Part shown: one piece after another, positions 10,860 through 22,796 of the stretch | Layout: each line of letters begins with the position of its first letter | Position numbering within the stretch: the first letter of the stretch is position 1 | NCBI GenBank assembly: GCA_037127315.1 | Contig: JBBBDQ010001027.1 | Span: 1,880,001 to 1,944,000 of the forward strand | Direction of reading: 5' to 3' | Source: Ascarosepion bandense | Taxonomy: Eukaryota; Mollusca; Cephalopoda; Sepiida; Sepiidae | DNA length: 64,000 bases | Position numbers and translations under genes: made by a program | Notes under the pieces: generated by a model | Database searches by the model: none | The model's input: only the letters and a program-made list of their open reading frames with translations | Told to the model about the DNA's origin: nothing

Positions 10860-11330
10860 AATGAATAACGCCATTGTAAATTTTTTCACAATTTCTCTGA
10901 TGACGTATCCGTCACTTGGCGTTGTTTCCTTTTCCAACTGCATTTTCCCTTATGTTTTGAACTGATGTATCCAGTTTGTTTCTTCGCCTTGATGACACGA
11001 CTGACAGTTGAGTGGCTGGCACCAACAATATTCACGGTCTGTAAAGCTTGCCACTTTGTGTGTGCAACGTTACAATTTTCGTTCGCTTCTTTGGTTTAAT
11101 ATTGCCTGGCCGCCATAAACATCTGATGCAATCACGAATTATGCAATGTTTTTGAAGACCAAACCTATTCTATAAATCCCGGAAATAGATTCATATTATT
11201 GCACACCACGACAAATGGCTATTCGGAGGAGAAGATAGAAATTCATTACATCCGGACACTCGAGTGGGTGTAAAACTGACCGTATGGTGGAAGAAAAGAA
11301 AATTAAGCAGTTGCTGGTATTGAGCACTTT
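10860..11330 (-). pseudogene. Tc1-family transposase N-terminal (helix-turn-helix) relic
   Basis: On the minus strand a frame near 11010-10870 encodes VGASHSTVSRVIKAKKQTGY followed by ISSKHKGKCSWKRK, the Tc1 paired-type DNA-binding domain. A stop ends it. The sequence on the 5' side (to about 11330) is shared with the second copy at 45985-46440. Confidence 0.65.
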
Positions 11331-11353
11331 AATCCATATAACATATCATAAAA

Positions 11354-11357
<4 letters not shown>

Positions 11358-11392
<35 letters not shown>
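11358..11392. repeat. (TA)n microsatellite
   Basis: About 17 TA units, followed by a purine-rich GAGA tract to about 11545. Confidence 0.9.
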
Positions 11393-11396
<4 letters not shown>

Positions 11397-11551
11397 CGAG
11401 ACAGAGATGGAGTGAGGGAGAGAGAGAGAGATTGAGAAAGAGAAAAATGCGAAAAAGAGAAGTGAGAAAGAAAGCGAGTGGTTATCAAAGAAAGCGACGA
11501 AAAAAATTCTAAGAAAAGACTAGGATAGACACGAAGAGAGAAAGAGATTAA

Positions 11552-11552
11552 C

Positions 11553-11589
<37 letters not shown>

Positions 11590-11615
11590 GCAATCTATCT
11601 ATCTCAGTCTGTTCA

Positions 11616-11660
<45 letters not shown>

Positions 11661-11674
11661 CAGTCTATTCATAT

Positions 11675-11726
<52 letters not shown>

Positions 11727-11787
11727 TTCAGTCTGTTATATCATATCTATCTATCTATCTATCTATCTATGTATGTATGTATGTATG

Positions 11788-11852
<65 letters not shown>

Positions 11853-11863
11853 CAGTCTGTTCA

Positions 11864-11904
<41 letters not shown>

Positions 11905-11915
11905 CAGTCTGTTTA

Positions 11916-11963
<48 letters not shown>

Positions 11964-12003
11964 CCAGTCTGTTCATATCAATCTATCTATCCCAGTCTGT
12001 TCA

Positions 12004-12065
<62 letters not shown>
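11552..12065 (+). repeat. (ATCT)n higher-order array
   Basis: About 510 bp of ATCT blocks with the CAGTCTGTTCATAT spacer and one GTAT block (11769-11790). The Tyr-Leu-Ser-Ile frames in it are repeat translation, not genes. Confidence 0.95.
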
Positions 12066-12160
12066 GATTGTATTTACTGAAATTCTATCTTTTACTTTAA
12101 AAAATAAAAAAAAATATTTTATTTTAATCTGTTTTGTAAGAAATACAATGTGGCTTAATT

Positions 12161-12164
<4 letters not shown>

Positions 12165-12214
<50 letters not shown>
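12165..12214. repeat. (TA)n microsatellite
   Basis: About 25 TA units abutting the 3' end of the minus-strand hammerhead-type repeat. Confidence 0.9.
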
Positions 12215-12220
<6 letters not shown>

Positions 12221-12312
12221 ATTACACTTTAGAACGTGTCAAAACTACAATCTGCTACAAAAGCGTGCATTTTGTTTCGACATTGAAAGAACCATGTCTC
12301 ATCTGTTAGTTA
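12215..12312 (-). mobile_element. Copy of the 829-1034 repeat with a mutated hammerhead
   Basis: On the minus strand the box reads CAGATGA instead of CTGATGA. Stem II (GACAT/ATGTC) and GAAA are kept. Stem III is longer and perfect (ACAAAA/TTTTGT) before the GTA cleavage triplet. Stem I is not complementary. It is probably inactive. Confidence 0.7.
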
Positions 12313-13135
12313 GTAATGATGGTAATAAATGCTATTTTTTAATAGAAAATTGATGAAAATTCGTTCTCTTTTATTGGCAAATTTTTTCTTCCGGGGATTT
12401 TTTCATACAGAGGATAGAAAAATGAGAAAACAAAAAAAGAAATCAAAAAAGGGAAAGAGGTCACAGAGGAAATAAAAAAAAAACAAAGAGGAAAACAAGA
12501 TAGAAAGAAATAGAGAAATATTAGGAAAGCGCCAATGAAAAATGACTCAAGAAGAAATTGACCTCAAATTTAGGTAGGGAAGTAAAGTATAAGCATACAC
12601 ATATATCGGTCACACGACGTCTGGACTTAAGAAAGAGGAAAAAGTGTGAAAATGCACGGTGGGGGCAGGAAGTAGTCGGGGAAACAACAAGAGTTGCAAA
12701 GCAATAGAAATTTGAAACTTTGGCCGGAAGTGAATTGTAGATAGATACATTTATTAATAACATTGTATAAAAATAAATCCTTTGGCATTTTTTTAAAAAT
12801 GGTGAAATCACATACAAAGAAATAGAAATTATTTAAAAAAACATAGATTTGAGGATATATAAAAATACAAAGCAGACATTCATTAGTGCTAATATAATAA
12901 ATTAGAAAAATATATTAAAATTAAATTAAAAATAAAATTAAAGGAAAGATTAATGTTAAAACTAACATTTAAATTTAAATTTAAAACAGTAAATAGATCA
13001 CAATTTGTAATAGAAAATAGATAAAAAACATAAAAAGAAAGATCATATAGTTAAAGTAAATTATCAAAATAGTAAGATTAATACTGTAAAAAGTTTATAA
13101 TTGCTGGAGTTTCAAACCATAGATTTTATATTTCT
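12313..13135. other. No recognised feature
   Basis: Very AT-rich, A-rich on the plus strand. The longest open frame (minus, 12521-12817) resembles nothing I know and has no clear gene context. Confidence 0.5.
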
Positions 13136-13139
13136 AGCA

Positions 13140-14170
13140 AGATTGTAATGTTAATTATTTAATATGTTTACAATTTACTGTAGTTTCATGCCTCTGATTC
13201 AATAGTATGTCATTCTTCATGTATTTAATAATTTCCATTTTTTCTTGTAGACAAAGCAGAAGTGGTTCATTTACTCATCTAGGTATTCTAGTCTGTTTGA
13301 GAATTTCCCATTTAAACTTTAGGTGCTTTATTTTTCTTTTAACTTCTAAAAATATTTAGAAAGTCATGTAATATTTTGTTTATCCTTATTAAAAAAAGAT
13401 GAGAGATGATTGTAAGAACGCTTTAAAAAAACTTCCTTGTATTACTAATAGAAACTTTAGTAACTCTAGAGTTCTCTACAGATGAGATAGAGGACATGTA
13501 AACTAGGGATTTAGTTAGACACTAATCAGATAAGGGGCATTGGTTAGGGTTTCTACAATTACAAAAGTTTTTATTATGGGGCAAATTAAAATGAGTAGTA
13601 GAATTGTTTTTGTTGTAGAATTTCAATATTTTATTATGTAATTTAACTATTTTTTTCTAAATTGTTAAATCAATTATAACTGAGTTTTAGTGTATTCTTA
13701 TTGAACATTTTGCTTAAATGATTATTTTTGGGAAAATGTTTATCAATTAATTAAGAAATTTATGTCCCAGTTTAAAATTAACTGATTAAATGGAGGATTA
13801 TATCATATAATTTTTCTGTTTCTATTTTTCTTTCTGGAGCCATTATATTTTGCCACAAAGTTCATCTCAGAAGATTGGAAACTGCTATCCTTAAGAATTT
13901 TATCGTAAATAGTTTGATGTGTTTCGATTATTTCTTTGACAGGGGAGTGTATGTTAATGCGACGTTCAACCGATGATAGAATATGTTCGATAACGGATGG
14001 TGGATGATCAGAGCCAGGGTTTATATGAATTGCGTTAGCATCATTTTTCATGTTAGTTGTAAATTATTAGAAACTAAGTCTAGCGTTATGTCTAAGAAGT
14101 CAACTTGTTTTATATTAGAATTAATAACTATAATAGATTGCCCTAATTAATGAGTTTAAATGCTAGGGAC
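13140..14170 (-). pseudogene. Penelope-like element, reverse transcriptase to endonuclease, decayed
   Basis: Read on the minus strand, the order is as in Penelope-like proteins. QVDFLDITLDL lies near 14105, then SDHPPSVIEHILSSVERR (about 13985) and RKII plus NPPF (about 13800). A KHFPKNNHLSKMFNKNTLKL block follows near 13730, the cysteine-rich linker CNCRNPNQCPLSD near 13540, and the endonuclease tail with EKMEIIKYM near 13230. Several frameshifts and stops are present and the GIY-YIG core seems deleted. The open stretch at 13803-14051 is the longest uninterrupted piece. Confidence 0.8.
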
Positions 14171-14360
14171 CCGACCTGCTAGGTTGACCACACAGTAGCA
14201 TATGATCACATTAATAGAGACCCGCCTCTTCGCATCCATTAGAAACCACTTTCGAGGTTTCAAATCCACTAAAGGCACTGATTTGATAAAGGAACTCTAT
14301 CGGTCTAGAAAGAATCAGGTTGGGGCTTTCATTTCTTTCTTATCATACTCCTGATGAGAT

Positions 14361-15010
14361 TTGAAATGTTTCCGTGTTAAATCGTGTTTCGTCCTGTGAT
14401 GAACTTTATCAGAGCAAAAAGAAGAAATGAGCTTTATTCCAAATTATGTATCTATAAACAAACAGTGTTGGCAACTATAAAAAATGCTCACAAATCATTT
14501 AAAAAGATTAACAGAATATTTTAGTTTTAGAATTCCTTCATGTGTAGTGCAAAGTCACGAGATGTTAAAATGAAGGAAATTTAACCGTTTTCCTTGGACT
14601 TTTTTATGTATCTTAGTCTGTTTGAATATCATTTCCATAAGAAAAGGTGAGTTTAAGAAAAAACCGGGACACAATATATTTTGGTAGGACTGGATGGCTC
14701 TCGAGAATGTTTCTTCTGAATAAATTGCGTGCTCTTTTTATACTATTTTTTTAGACTAACATACATACTAAAAAGTTAAAAAAAACGGTTGAATGCCCTT
14801 CATTTTAACATCTCGTAACATTGCACTACACATGAAGAAATTCTAAAACTAAAATATTCTGTTAGTCTTTTTGAATGATTCGTAAGCGTTTTTTATAGTT
14901 GCCAAAACTGTTTGTTTATAGATACGTAATTTGGAATAAAGATCATTTCGTTTTTTGTTTTTTTGCCTTGATAAATTCCATCACAGGACGAAACACGTAG
15001 GCGAGTTAAA
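14361..15010. mobile_element. Penelope-like terminal region as long inverted repeat
   Basis: Arms 14363-14592 and 14783-15005 are reverse complements over about 220 bp with roughly 190 bp between. Each arm ends in a hairpin of the form GATAAA...CATCACAGGACGAAAC, a hammerhead-like motif with a damaged core. It sits just upstream of the decayed reverse transcriptase at 13140-14170. Confidence 0.7.
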
Positions 15011-15515
15011 TACAGTTGTCCTCTTGTCTTCATTTTATTTAACAGTCGTTGATATCTATATATATAAAAGTCAATCTGTGCGTGACTGTTCTTTATGCAC
15101 GCCTACATTTTTTAAGCTACGCCATTTAAACTTTCTCGGGTCACATATCTACAGGAAAGCCAGGTCGACACATACTTTTTGAGTTTAAGTTCAGCAATTT
15201 TCCCTTTCGCACTTTTTGGCCAATGGTGCAGATTGTTTACATTTGCTCCGTAAAACATCTAAGATCTAAGATGGTTGCTAGATTACGTCACAAAAATCAA
15301 ATCACATGTGTCAAAGGCAACTAAAATACTTTTTATCAAAAAAAAAAATGAGCCTTTATATTTAATTTTTATTCCGACGTTTTAAAAATTCATTTGGTCA
15401 ACAAAAAAAATGAATATTTTCCCCCGTAATTTTGAAACAAAAGAAATATTAAAAAATGTAGGCGTGCATAGGGAACTGTCACACACAGACTCACAATTTG
15501 CTTCTTATATATATA

Positions 15516-15893
15516 TCTAAACTAATTTAAAAATGGAACTTTGTCTGTGTGTGTGTGTGTCCGTTACCTATAGACTCCAAAACGGCTAAACCGATTTTCT
15601 TGAAAATTTACACAGTTGTACTATAAGCGTCTGCGAGTGTTCTTAGCTAGGTTTTGTGCTGAGGTACCTCCGATAAATATCGAAAATCGATAGTCGAAAA
15701 AATCTGGTTATAGAAGGAGTGGTCCGATTTTAATAAGATTTGATACACTCATAGACAAAGACATAAGAAACGATATTCAGAAGTTTCAAGGTTGCAGTTC
15801 TTACAATAATGCAAAAAATCGATAATATATATATATATATATATATATAAAAGCTTTCATTACATCCGAGCAACACCGGGCTATACTGCTAGT
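15516..15893 (+). mobile_element. Helitron-like non-autonomous element
   Basis: It starts TCTAAACTAATTT and ends with hairpin-forming ACACCGGGCTATACTGCTAGT, giving the TC...CTAGT (CTRRT) termini known for Helitrons. Internal blocks (ACGGCTAAACCGATTTTCTT, CATAAGAAACGATATTCAG) recur in the copies at 28452, 36413 and 63713. Confidence 0.7.
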
Positions 15894-16000
15894 AGATTAT
15901 ATTTTAAGTGTCTGCAGAGAATTTAAACATATTTGTTTCGTTCGCTGAAGAAATTAAAATGTTCTGAGTTGCACAGGCAACGCCGGGCTATGATGCTAGT
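15894..16000 (+). mobile_element. Helitron-like 3' end fragment
   Basis: A second terminus GGCAACGCCGGGCTATGATG followed by CTAGT ends at 16000. Confidence 0.5.
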
Positions 16001-16550
16001 ATTTAGTATATACGAATCGTAAACGTAAGTCCATCTATGTTTGCGAGTGTCACACAGAGGATGCTTCTGTTTATGTTACAACAGTACGCAAAAATGGCAT
16101 CCATAAAACAACAAATACAATTTGCTTCACACATAATTTAAGGAGTGAATGATATTAAATAAAAAAAAAGAAAAAGAAAAAAGAAATCAACAGAAATCGA
16201 TATCATTATACTAATTGTTATTTTGAGAAAGTATTTACGAAGAGCAAAATTGTGCAAATGAGATTACGCCCATCTTGGCTCCAGAATCGTTTCGGGGTGA
16301 AAAAGAAACGAAGAACATTATTTCGCGACGTTATTATATTCCAATTTGCCCGTTTGAAAGTTGTAAATTCATAGTTCGGTTAATTTCTAACTTTCATTTA
16401 ATAGCAAATTATAAAAATTATAAAAATAAAATGCTAAATAAATACTCAGTGAAGAAACACGAAATGTAGTTAAATTATCAGAAAGAATTTATTGTAATGA
16501 AACATTTACTTTGAGGTTAGGTGAGACAAATCTATTAGTCCTGGTCCACG
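16001..16550. other. No recognised feature
   Basis: AT-rich; no gene or known repeat recognised. Confidence 0.5.
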
Positions 16551-16554
<4 letters not shown>

Positions 16555-16600
<46 letters not shown>

Positions 16601-16617
16601 TATATATATATTATATA
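16555..16617. repeat. (CA)n(TA)n microsatellite
   Basis: About 20 CA units followed by TA units. Confidence 0.95.
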
Positions 16618-16737
16618 TATATTATATTATAACAATAATAATAAATACATATATGTATATGCTCTATTTCTGTATTGAGCACTTTTTGGAAGTAAATATT
16701 AAATTGTACAATATATGTCTCTTAGTTTAAACCATTT

Positions 16738-16740
<3 letters not shown>

Positions 16741-16786
<46 letters not shown>

Positions 16787-16966
16787 ATCATATCACCCCG
16801 GTAACGACACTGAAGCGCAGGGGGCTACGTAATAGTGAAAAGATTGGAAAAGAGAAAGCCGGAAACCACTTCCTAAACAGGGAACAAGGGATGAGCCTCT
16901 TCACCTGTTCAATAGACGTGGATGGAGTGTGAACCGGGCGATAGTTTAGTCTATCTACTCCAAATT
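16741..16966 (-). mobile_element. (TA)n plus LINE 3' UTR fragment
   Basis: After a TA run to 16782, the minus strand carries the LINE 3' UTR: CGCCCGGTTCACACTCCA (about 16945), CCCTTGTTCCCTGTTTAGG, and the family end signature near 16790. No coding part. Confidence 0.75.
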
Positions 16967-17166
16967 GTGGGCATAATTCTCTCCCCCATGAAAACGAGTT
17001 GGTGGTAAATCCCAAAGGATCCTATTAATATTGGATATTAACATTGATCTAGCTAGAAAGCTCAACGTAAATAAATATTTTAATTAAATTCTCACTGTCG
17101 AAATCAGTGGTTAAATTTATCAGTGGAAATGGCCATCCGATATAAGAAAATTTGATTAGTATATGC

Positions 17167-17168
<2 letters not shown>

Positions 17169-17233
<65 letters not shown>

Positions 17234-17234
17234 T

Positions 17235-17285
<51 letters not shown>

Positions 17286-17296
17286 CATATATATAT
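17169..17296. repeat. (TA)n(CA)n(TA)n compound microsatellite
   Basis: Alternating TA and CA blocks over about 130 bp. Confidence 0.95.
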
Positions 17297-17302
17297 GAGA
17301 CA

Positions 17303-17420
17303 TTATGGTTAACTTTCTGCCTTGAAAGAGTCCATCACGGACGAAACGCGTAGGCGATTTAAAATAGTTTTCCTCTTGTGTTTATTTTAGTTAACCATAT
17401 ATATATATATATATATATAT
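17303..17420 (+). mobile_element. Penelope-like terminal fragment with hammerhead-like hairpin
   Basis: GAGTCCATCACGGACGAAAC forms a GTCC/GGAC stem before GAAAC, and ACGCGT after it is the palindromic stem III typical of Penelope-like hammerheads. The box that should read CTGATGA reads TTGAAAGA, so the core is damaged. The same downstream block (TTCCTCTTGTGTTTATTTTA) occurs at 15020 and 36360. Confidence 0.6.
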
Positions 17421-18240
17421 TATAAGTGATTATAATCAGAAAATTTACATCGCTTCATGTTTTAATACTACTGTGTTTCGTCAGGCGATGGTTAGCAACT
17501 CCTGATAAAATGATTTTTATGAAAATTTAAAAACAATTCCATACCTTTTTCAAACAGGTGAATGAGGTGCATATAGTTAGAATTAGAAAATATACTTGTT
17601 GGTACGTCGCGAAAATAGCCCTTAGAATATTTTTAAATATAACCGTTATTTTCCACTCAATAACTGTCGGAACAATATATCAATCCTTCATGCAACAATG
17701 ACCAACAAGGAAAAAATATGTGGTAAAATTTCGAAAAGCCTTTGTACTACTTGAACTAGACTCTCGAGTTACGGAGTGGGTAATAGATATTGTTTATCAG
17801 GTAGAAGATTTGACAAATGTACTTACCTTTGGTGGTTGCTGTCTGAATGGATATTTTCATCTTAAGAAACTAATTAGACAAGCAGAAGAGGAAAACTTAC
17901 CTGCAAGAAAGAAAAAAAGGTAATGTATTTACAGGTTACAAAACTTTATTAAAGCAATTAAAACAGACATGTTCATAACAAAAAAGAAGAGTAAGAAAAA
18001 TAATTATGTAATTTAGTAAATATCGTAATATGAGACAAGAAAAATAATATCACTGGGGAACACTCATTTTGTTGCATGTAAAAAAGACTTTTCTAGAGAC
18101 AATTTGAGTGTGTTGATTTCAAATCTGAAGTCGGTTTTTGTTTGCAAGCTACAGATTTTATGCAATGTGACACTTTTATTTTTTAATTTTTCGTTATTAT
18201 AGGAAATTAAAAGAATAGCTTATCAATTCTTTTGTGTATT
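17421..18240. other. No firmly recognised feature
   Basis: Contains a 67-codon open frame (17720-17923, plus) of unknown kind. It may be upstream sequence of the decayed family on the minus strand. Confidence 0.4.
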
Positions 18241-18242
18241 TT

Positions 18243-18942
18243 ATTCAGGGAGGAATTTGCATTTGTAATTTTTGCGTTTGTACATATCATCTGGGAAATC
18301 TCATTTAATGCTCAAGCAGTAGTCAGCCATTATGCTTTTGTCCCAGCGCCCTCGGTAGCGTTCTTCCATGACTTTTAGGTCTTGGTGGAATCGTTTTCCT
18401 TGTTCGTCACAGCGAACAGGTTGTCAGGGAACTTATCTTGTCAGGCTGTTCAAAAAATGAAACTTTGTGTTCACAAGTTCACTGTAGTTCTCCGCCTTAT
18501 TGTTTCCAAAGAAGTTCCGAGTGACTGCCACAATGGATAACCATGCTGCATTTTCCAAAGCTGTCATCTTAGCAACAAACTGATTATCACGAATTAGGGT
18601 TCAAATCTGTAGGCCATTAAACACGCCTGCTTTGATCTTCTCAAATGATAACATTGGTAAAGCTGTGATGATGTGTTGGAAACATTCACTTTCGGTTTTA
18701 AGTGCCTTGACAAATTGCTTCATCAAACCTAATTTGATGTGATGAGGAGGAAAGATGATCTTATCTCAGCTTACAATTGGGTCTTATATGATATTTGGCA
18801 TGCCTGCTTCAAAGGTGTCAGGAATAGGCCAGTCCTTCTGGACCCAATGTCTGTCGCGTGCTCGGCTATCCCACATACAGAGGAAACACGGAAACTTGGT
18901 GAAACCATTCTGTTGTTTAAGAGGAAAGTTGACCATCTTTAA
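18243..18942 (-). pseudogene. Decayed copy of an uncharacterised multicopy invertebrate protein family
   Basis: One minus-strand frame with a few stops and shifts reads FPCFLCMWDSRARDRHWVQK (about 18890), FPPHHIKLGLMKQFVKAL (about 18730), WLSIVAVTRNFFGNNKAENY, then DEQGKRFHQDL (about 18400) and RYRGRWDKSIMADYC (about 18340). From memory, this pattern belongs to a protein family of unknown function scattered in many copies through invertebrate genomes and often annotated as hypothetical. Four or more stops and at least one frameshift make this copy non-functional. The function is unknown and I do not assign one. Confidence 0.65.
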
Positions 18943-18964
18943 GTCTACACAAATGATCCAATAA

Positions 18965-19085
18965 CATTGAGAAAGATATTAATCCGTATCTACCCTCCAG
19001 TTATGGGTTAAATAATAGAACAGATTGGGTTCTATAGCCTTAACTGGCAACCAGTCCATCGCTGGCAACCTGTTGCGGGATAATT
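18965..19085 (+). mobile_element. SINE fragment (tRNA-derived family A)
   Basis: Internal part of the SINE seen in full at 22490-22796: AGTTATGGGTTAAATAATAG, TTCTATAGCCTTAACTGGCA, GTTGCGGGATAAT. Confidence 0.75.
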
Positions 19086-19770
<685 letters not shown>

Positions 19771-19997
19771 TGTGTCTAATTGGAAGAATAGGATAAATAT
19801 TGTAATTTATACTTGTTTCTATGAATCATTCGCTTTTTAGTTATTAAGTTTAAAGTAAGTTTAAGGTAGATGCCGCTGTGTTGACGAGTTTGAATCGATT
19901 ACATTTTTCTTTCGTGCATATTTGTCGCTAGTCTGCCCTCAAAGTTTATCCTGTGTTATTAGTGAGTTAACCGTGAAGATTATTCATACTGCGAATG

Positions 19998-20050
19998 TGT
20001 TGTGGAGTGGTTTTCGCACTGAAGGTTATAATCGTGCTATGTCGGTTGCT
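19998..20050 (-). repeat. Truncated 3' LTR of the gypsy relic
   Basis: It begins TGTTGTGGAGTGG on the plus strand and matches the terminal 50 bp of the solo LTR at 45596 (minus orientation). The rest of the LTR is missing. Confidence 0.75.
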
Positions 20051-20099
20051 TTTGGGCCTTCTGAGTTCTGACACTGATTGCGGTATTGGAACCTCAAAC

Positions 20100-20865
20100 A
20101 TACCAAAGACGACGTCCATAGTGCCATCTTCTATGAGATCCCTATCGACTGCGCTTTCATACCGTTTTCTAATTTACATGACGTTTGTGTATAAAAATTC
20201 GATCCCTGAACCATGTAAATCATATTACCAAATTGTCTATTTATTGTTCCCATTTTAAAGCACTTTATTTCTATTTTCTGCTTTCGTTTCACTAGAAAAG
20301 AATTTGTCAAATGGCGATTATATTTTCCTGGCAAACATGACCTCCACTGGCGTCTTGGCAGATGGAGCACTGCTATTAAGGTTTACATGATAGACCTGCA
20401 AAAACTGCTGTATAGCCGTATCGGTGATAATACCTCTCGCCTTTCTTAGTGCTCTCTTGAAAGTGTCTACAAAACGCTCTGCCTGTCCATTACTTCTTGG
20501 ATGATATGGCGCCGTCGTAATATTTCGATCATTAATGACTGACGAAAATACTTAAATTCTCAGGATGTGAATTCTGTGTGGCATTGTCTTTTAAGATACA
20601 GTCAACATCTCCTAAATGGGAAAATACCTCGTGCAAAATCTTTATAATCACCTCTGCGTTCGGCTTTTTACATTTGTGTATCTCTAGTCACTTTGAATAA
20701 CTGTCGATTACTACAAGGTAGCAAAAAACATCAAGTAGACCAGAAAAATCAATGTGTATCCGCGATCATGGAAAGTCTGTTTTAGGCCAGGAATTGAATT
20801 TAGTGGGGGTGCTTTAACAGGCAAAGCACACCCTTTGCACGGTTTTACATTGTTTCCAATATATC
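20100..20865 (-). pseudogene. Ty3/gypsy integrase fragment
   Basis: The zinc-finger side reads VKPCKGCALPVKAPP near 20840. The catalytic core follows with RIHIDFSG (first Asp) and YLVVIDSYSK. The second Asp lies in LKDNATQN (normally SDNG). The glutamate region reads PYHPRSNGQAERFVDTFKRA near 20480, with the conserved Glu present. A C-terminal GTINRQFGNMIYMVQG block near 20240 is typical of the family. Frameshifts and stops make it inactive. Confidence 0.85.
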
Positions 20866-21318
20866 CCTGTGCCTCTTCTACAAGTACTTTCATGGCTTCT
20901 GCTCCGATGAGCTTAGATCACTGGTGCCGCCCAAGCACAAATTTACACGAGATACTAGATTAGCAACTAGGTCCCACCCTTTTACAGTTAAACAAATAAG
21001 ATGTAACCGTAAATTCTACTCCAACAGCTTCTTTTCTCGCGCTTCCCGCCTGTGGAACTCCCTTCCACAAGTCTGCTTTCCCGACAGTTACAATCTCCAG
21101 GTGTTTAAATGTAGGGTCAATAGACACCTCCTATCACACTAACTCCCAACTATTCTCACAACACTCTCATCTACCCAACCCCCATTCTCGGTATCCTCAC
21201 CCGCCTATCACCCACCCTCAGTTATGTCCTATATTTAACCAGCCTTTCTCCTCTCTACGTAGCCCCCTGCACAGTAGTGGCAGTGACATGCCTTGCTCGG
21301 GGTGAAACGCTTATAAAA
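20866..21318 (+). mobile_element. LINE 3' end inserted in gypsy integrase
   Basis: It starts within the LFYKYF codons and runs through HPFTVKQIRCNRKFYSNSFF and SRLWNSLPQVCFPDSYN to a 3' UTR ending ATGCCTTGCTCGGGGTGAAA and an A-run at about 21313. It is heavily 5'-truncated. The interrupted integrase frame resumes on the far side near 21330. Confidence 0.85.
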
Positions 21319-21374
21319 AAAAATCCTTGTCCATGTCGTGTAGATGGAGTTACTACTTTATCTCCGATTAGTAG

Positions 21375-22188
21375 TCAGCCGTGTTTTTTTTATCTTTTTT
21401 AAGATCAGAATGTAGGCGTGAATGGGTATGGGTGAGAGCCTGTGTGGGGGAGTGATAGTGGAAATATGAATTTGTGTGGAATGTATTTAAGTAGTAGAAT
21501 ATTTTAAACGTGAGCTGCAAAGGTTAATTAAAAGTAAAAACATTAAGAGCAGGTAGGAAATTAGCAAGAGTAGTAAAATTTATTTCTACCCCCCCCCCCC
21601 CCGAAGAAAATAGTTATTTCAGCAGAAATCTATATAGTTAGAGGGCTTTTAAAATAGCAAAAATTGACTGGCATAAGTAGTTTAGTTTGAATTTTCAGAA
21701 ATAGGATCAACTAACCAATGACGAATATAGGTAGTTTAAATTTTCAGGAAAGAGATAGCTAATAATAGACCAGTGGAATAGTAGAATTTCATTTAAACGC
21801 TATATTAATAAATAGAGGTAAGAAAACATAATTAGCATTAGCAATTCAAAGTATAGGGGTAGATTTAGTGAAGAAAAAAATTGACGAAGATACCAGAAAG
21901 AGTAGCCGCTATTAAAGATCCAAAAATAGGGGCAACTTGGATTTATTATTAAATAAGGGAGGGTGGGAAAATGAACTCTTCCTATTGGTCAGGGTTAACA
22001 ATAAAAAGTTTGAATTCTGCCGTAAAGAAAAAAAATCCAGACGAGTAGCACAAAAGTAAGGAGCCGGCTTGGTACTTCTGAACCGAAAGTCGGGGTTACT
22101 ACCGGAGCCGATATGATGTTTAAAAACCCGAAATCGGCAATGAAGGCAGGACAACACTGAAGAGCTCCTTTAAGCACCAAAAATGTAT
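21375..22188. other. Unclassified insertion within the gypsy relic
   Basis: About 800 bp that break the gypsy frame between the CNDM region (22190) and the IGDKVV region (21370). It contains a run of C at 21591-21603. I do not recognise the class, and I see no clear target duplication. Confidence 0.4.
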
Positions 22189-22488
22189 TTATGAACATGT
22201 CGTTACAGAGTAAATACACTTCTGAGATATTCTGGTCTTTACTATTTAGTTCGTCCTTTACTTTCTTTATGAACCCATCATCGGACGCTTTGTCTGTTAT
22301 CTCGTCAATTGTTATAGGAAGTTCCCTGACAGTATTATACAAGATACTTTTATTTCAACCTCTGTTTCTATGGCAGCAATGACTATATCTTCCGTGGGTC
22401 CAGCATACTTAGGTATCAATCTAGACAACCCGTCAGCATGACAGATTTTCGTGAATGGAAGAAACTCCATTTTGTAGTTATACTTGAG
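22189..22488 (-). pseudogene. Ty3/gypsy RNase H/linker fragment
   Basis: The minus-strand frame encodes KICHADGLSRLIPKYAGP, the usual end of the RNase H domain in this lineage, and then SKDQNISEVYLLCNDM. A shift separates the two parts. Confidence 0.8.
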
Positions 22489-22489
22489 A

Positions 22490-22796
22490 TGTGCGTTGTG
22501 ATACAGTGGATATCGGCTCGGAACAAGAAACCGGGGAGCCGAGTTCGAATTCCAGTTGAATCCATTGTATTCACTTACGCGCAAATACCTTTGGGAAAGG
22601 TATGAATCCGTCTATTCCTTCCAGATATGGGTTAAAAAGCAGGACAGACTAGGTTCTATAGCCTTGGCTGGCAGCCAGTCTACCGCAGAAAGTAATGGCA
22701 ACCTACTGCGGGATAATCTTCTGCCCAGTCAGTCATGTCTCTTTCGAGACATGATCGCCTAAGCGTGTATCACGTATGGCACTTAACTGACTGACT
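22490..22796 (+). mobile_element. tRNA-derived SINE family A, full length
   Basis: The head has a box A-like GTGATACAGTGG (22498) and box B-like GAGTTCGAATTCC (about 22542). The body carries GGTTCTATAGCCTTGGCTGG and GTCATGTCTCTTTCGAGACA, which forms a hairpin. The 3' end is ACTGACTGACTT. It interrupts the gypsy RNase H frame, which continues on both sides. Other copies: 18965, 25108, 40304 and 40602. Confidence 0.85.

Noticed and set aside
11769..12100. Tyr-Leu-Ser-Ile open frames (also at 31531-32092)
   Set aside because: Pure read-through of (ATCT)n in all three frames; no start context or neighbouring exon.
14352..14380. Extra hammerhead at CCTGATGAGATTTGAAATG
   Set aside because: CTGATGA is followed by no stem II that closes before GAAA.
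17720..17923. Short host gene on the plus strand
   Set aside because: 67 codons, no recognised domain, no splice or promoter context; left as unassigned.
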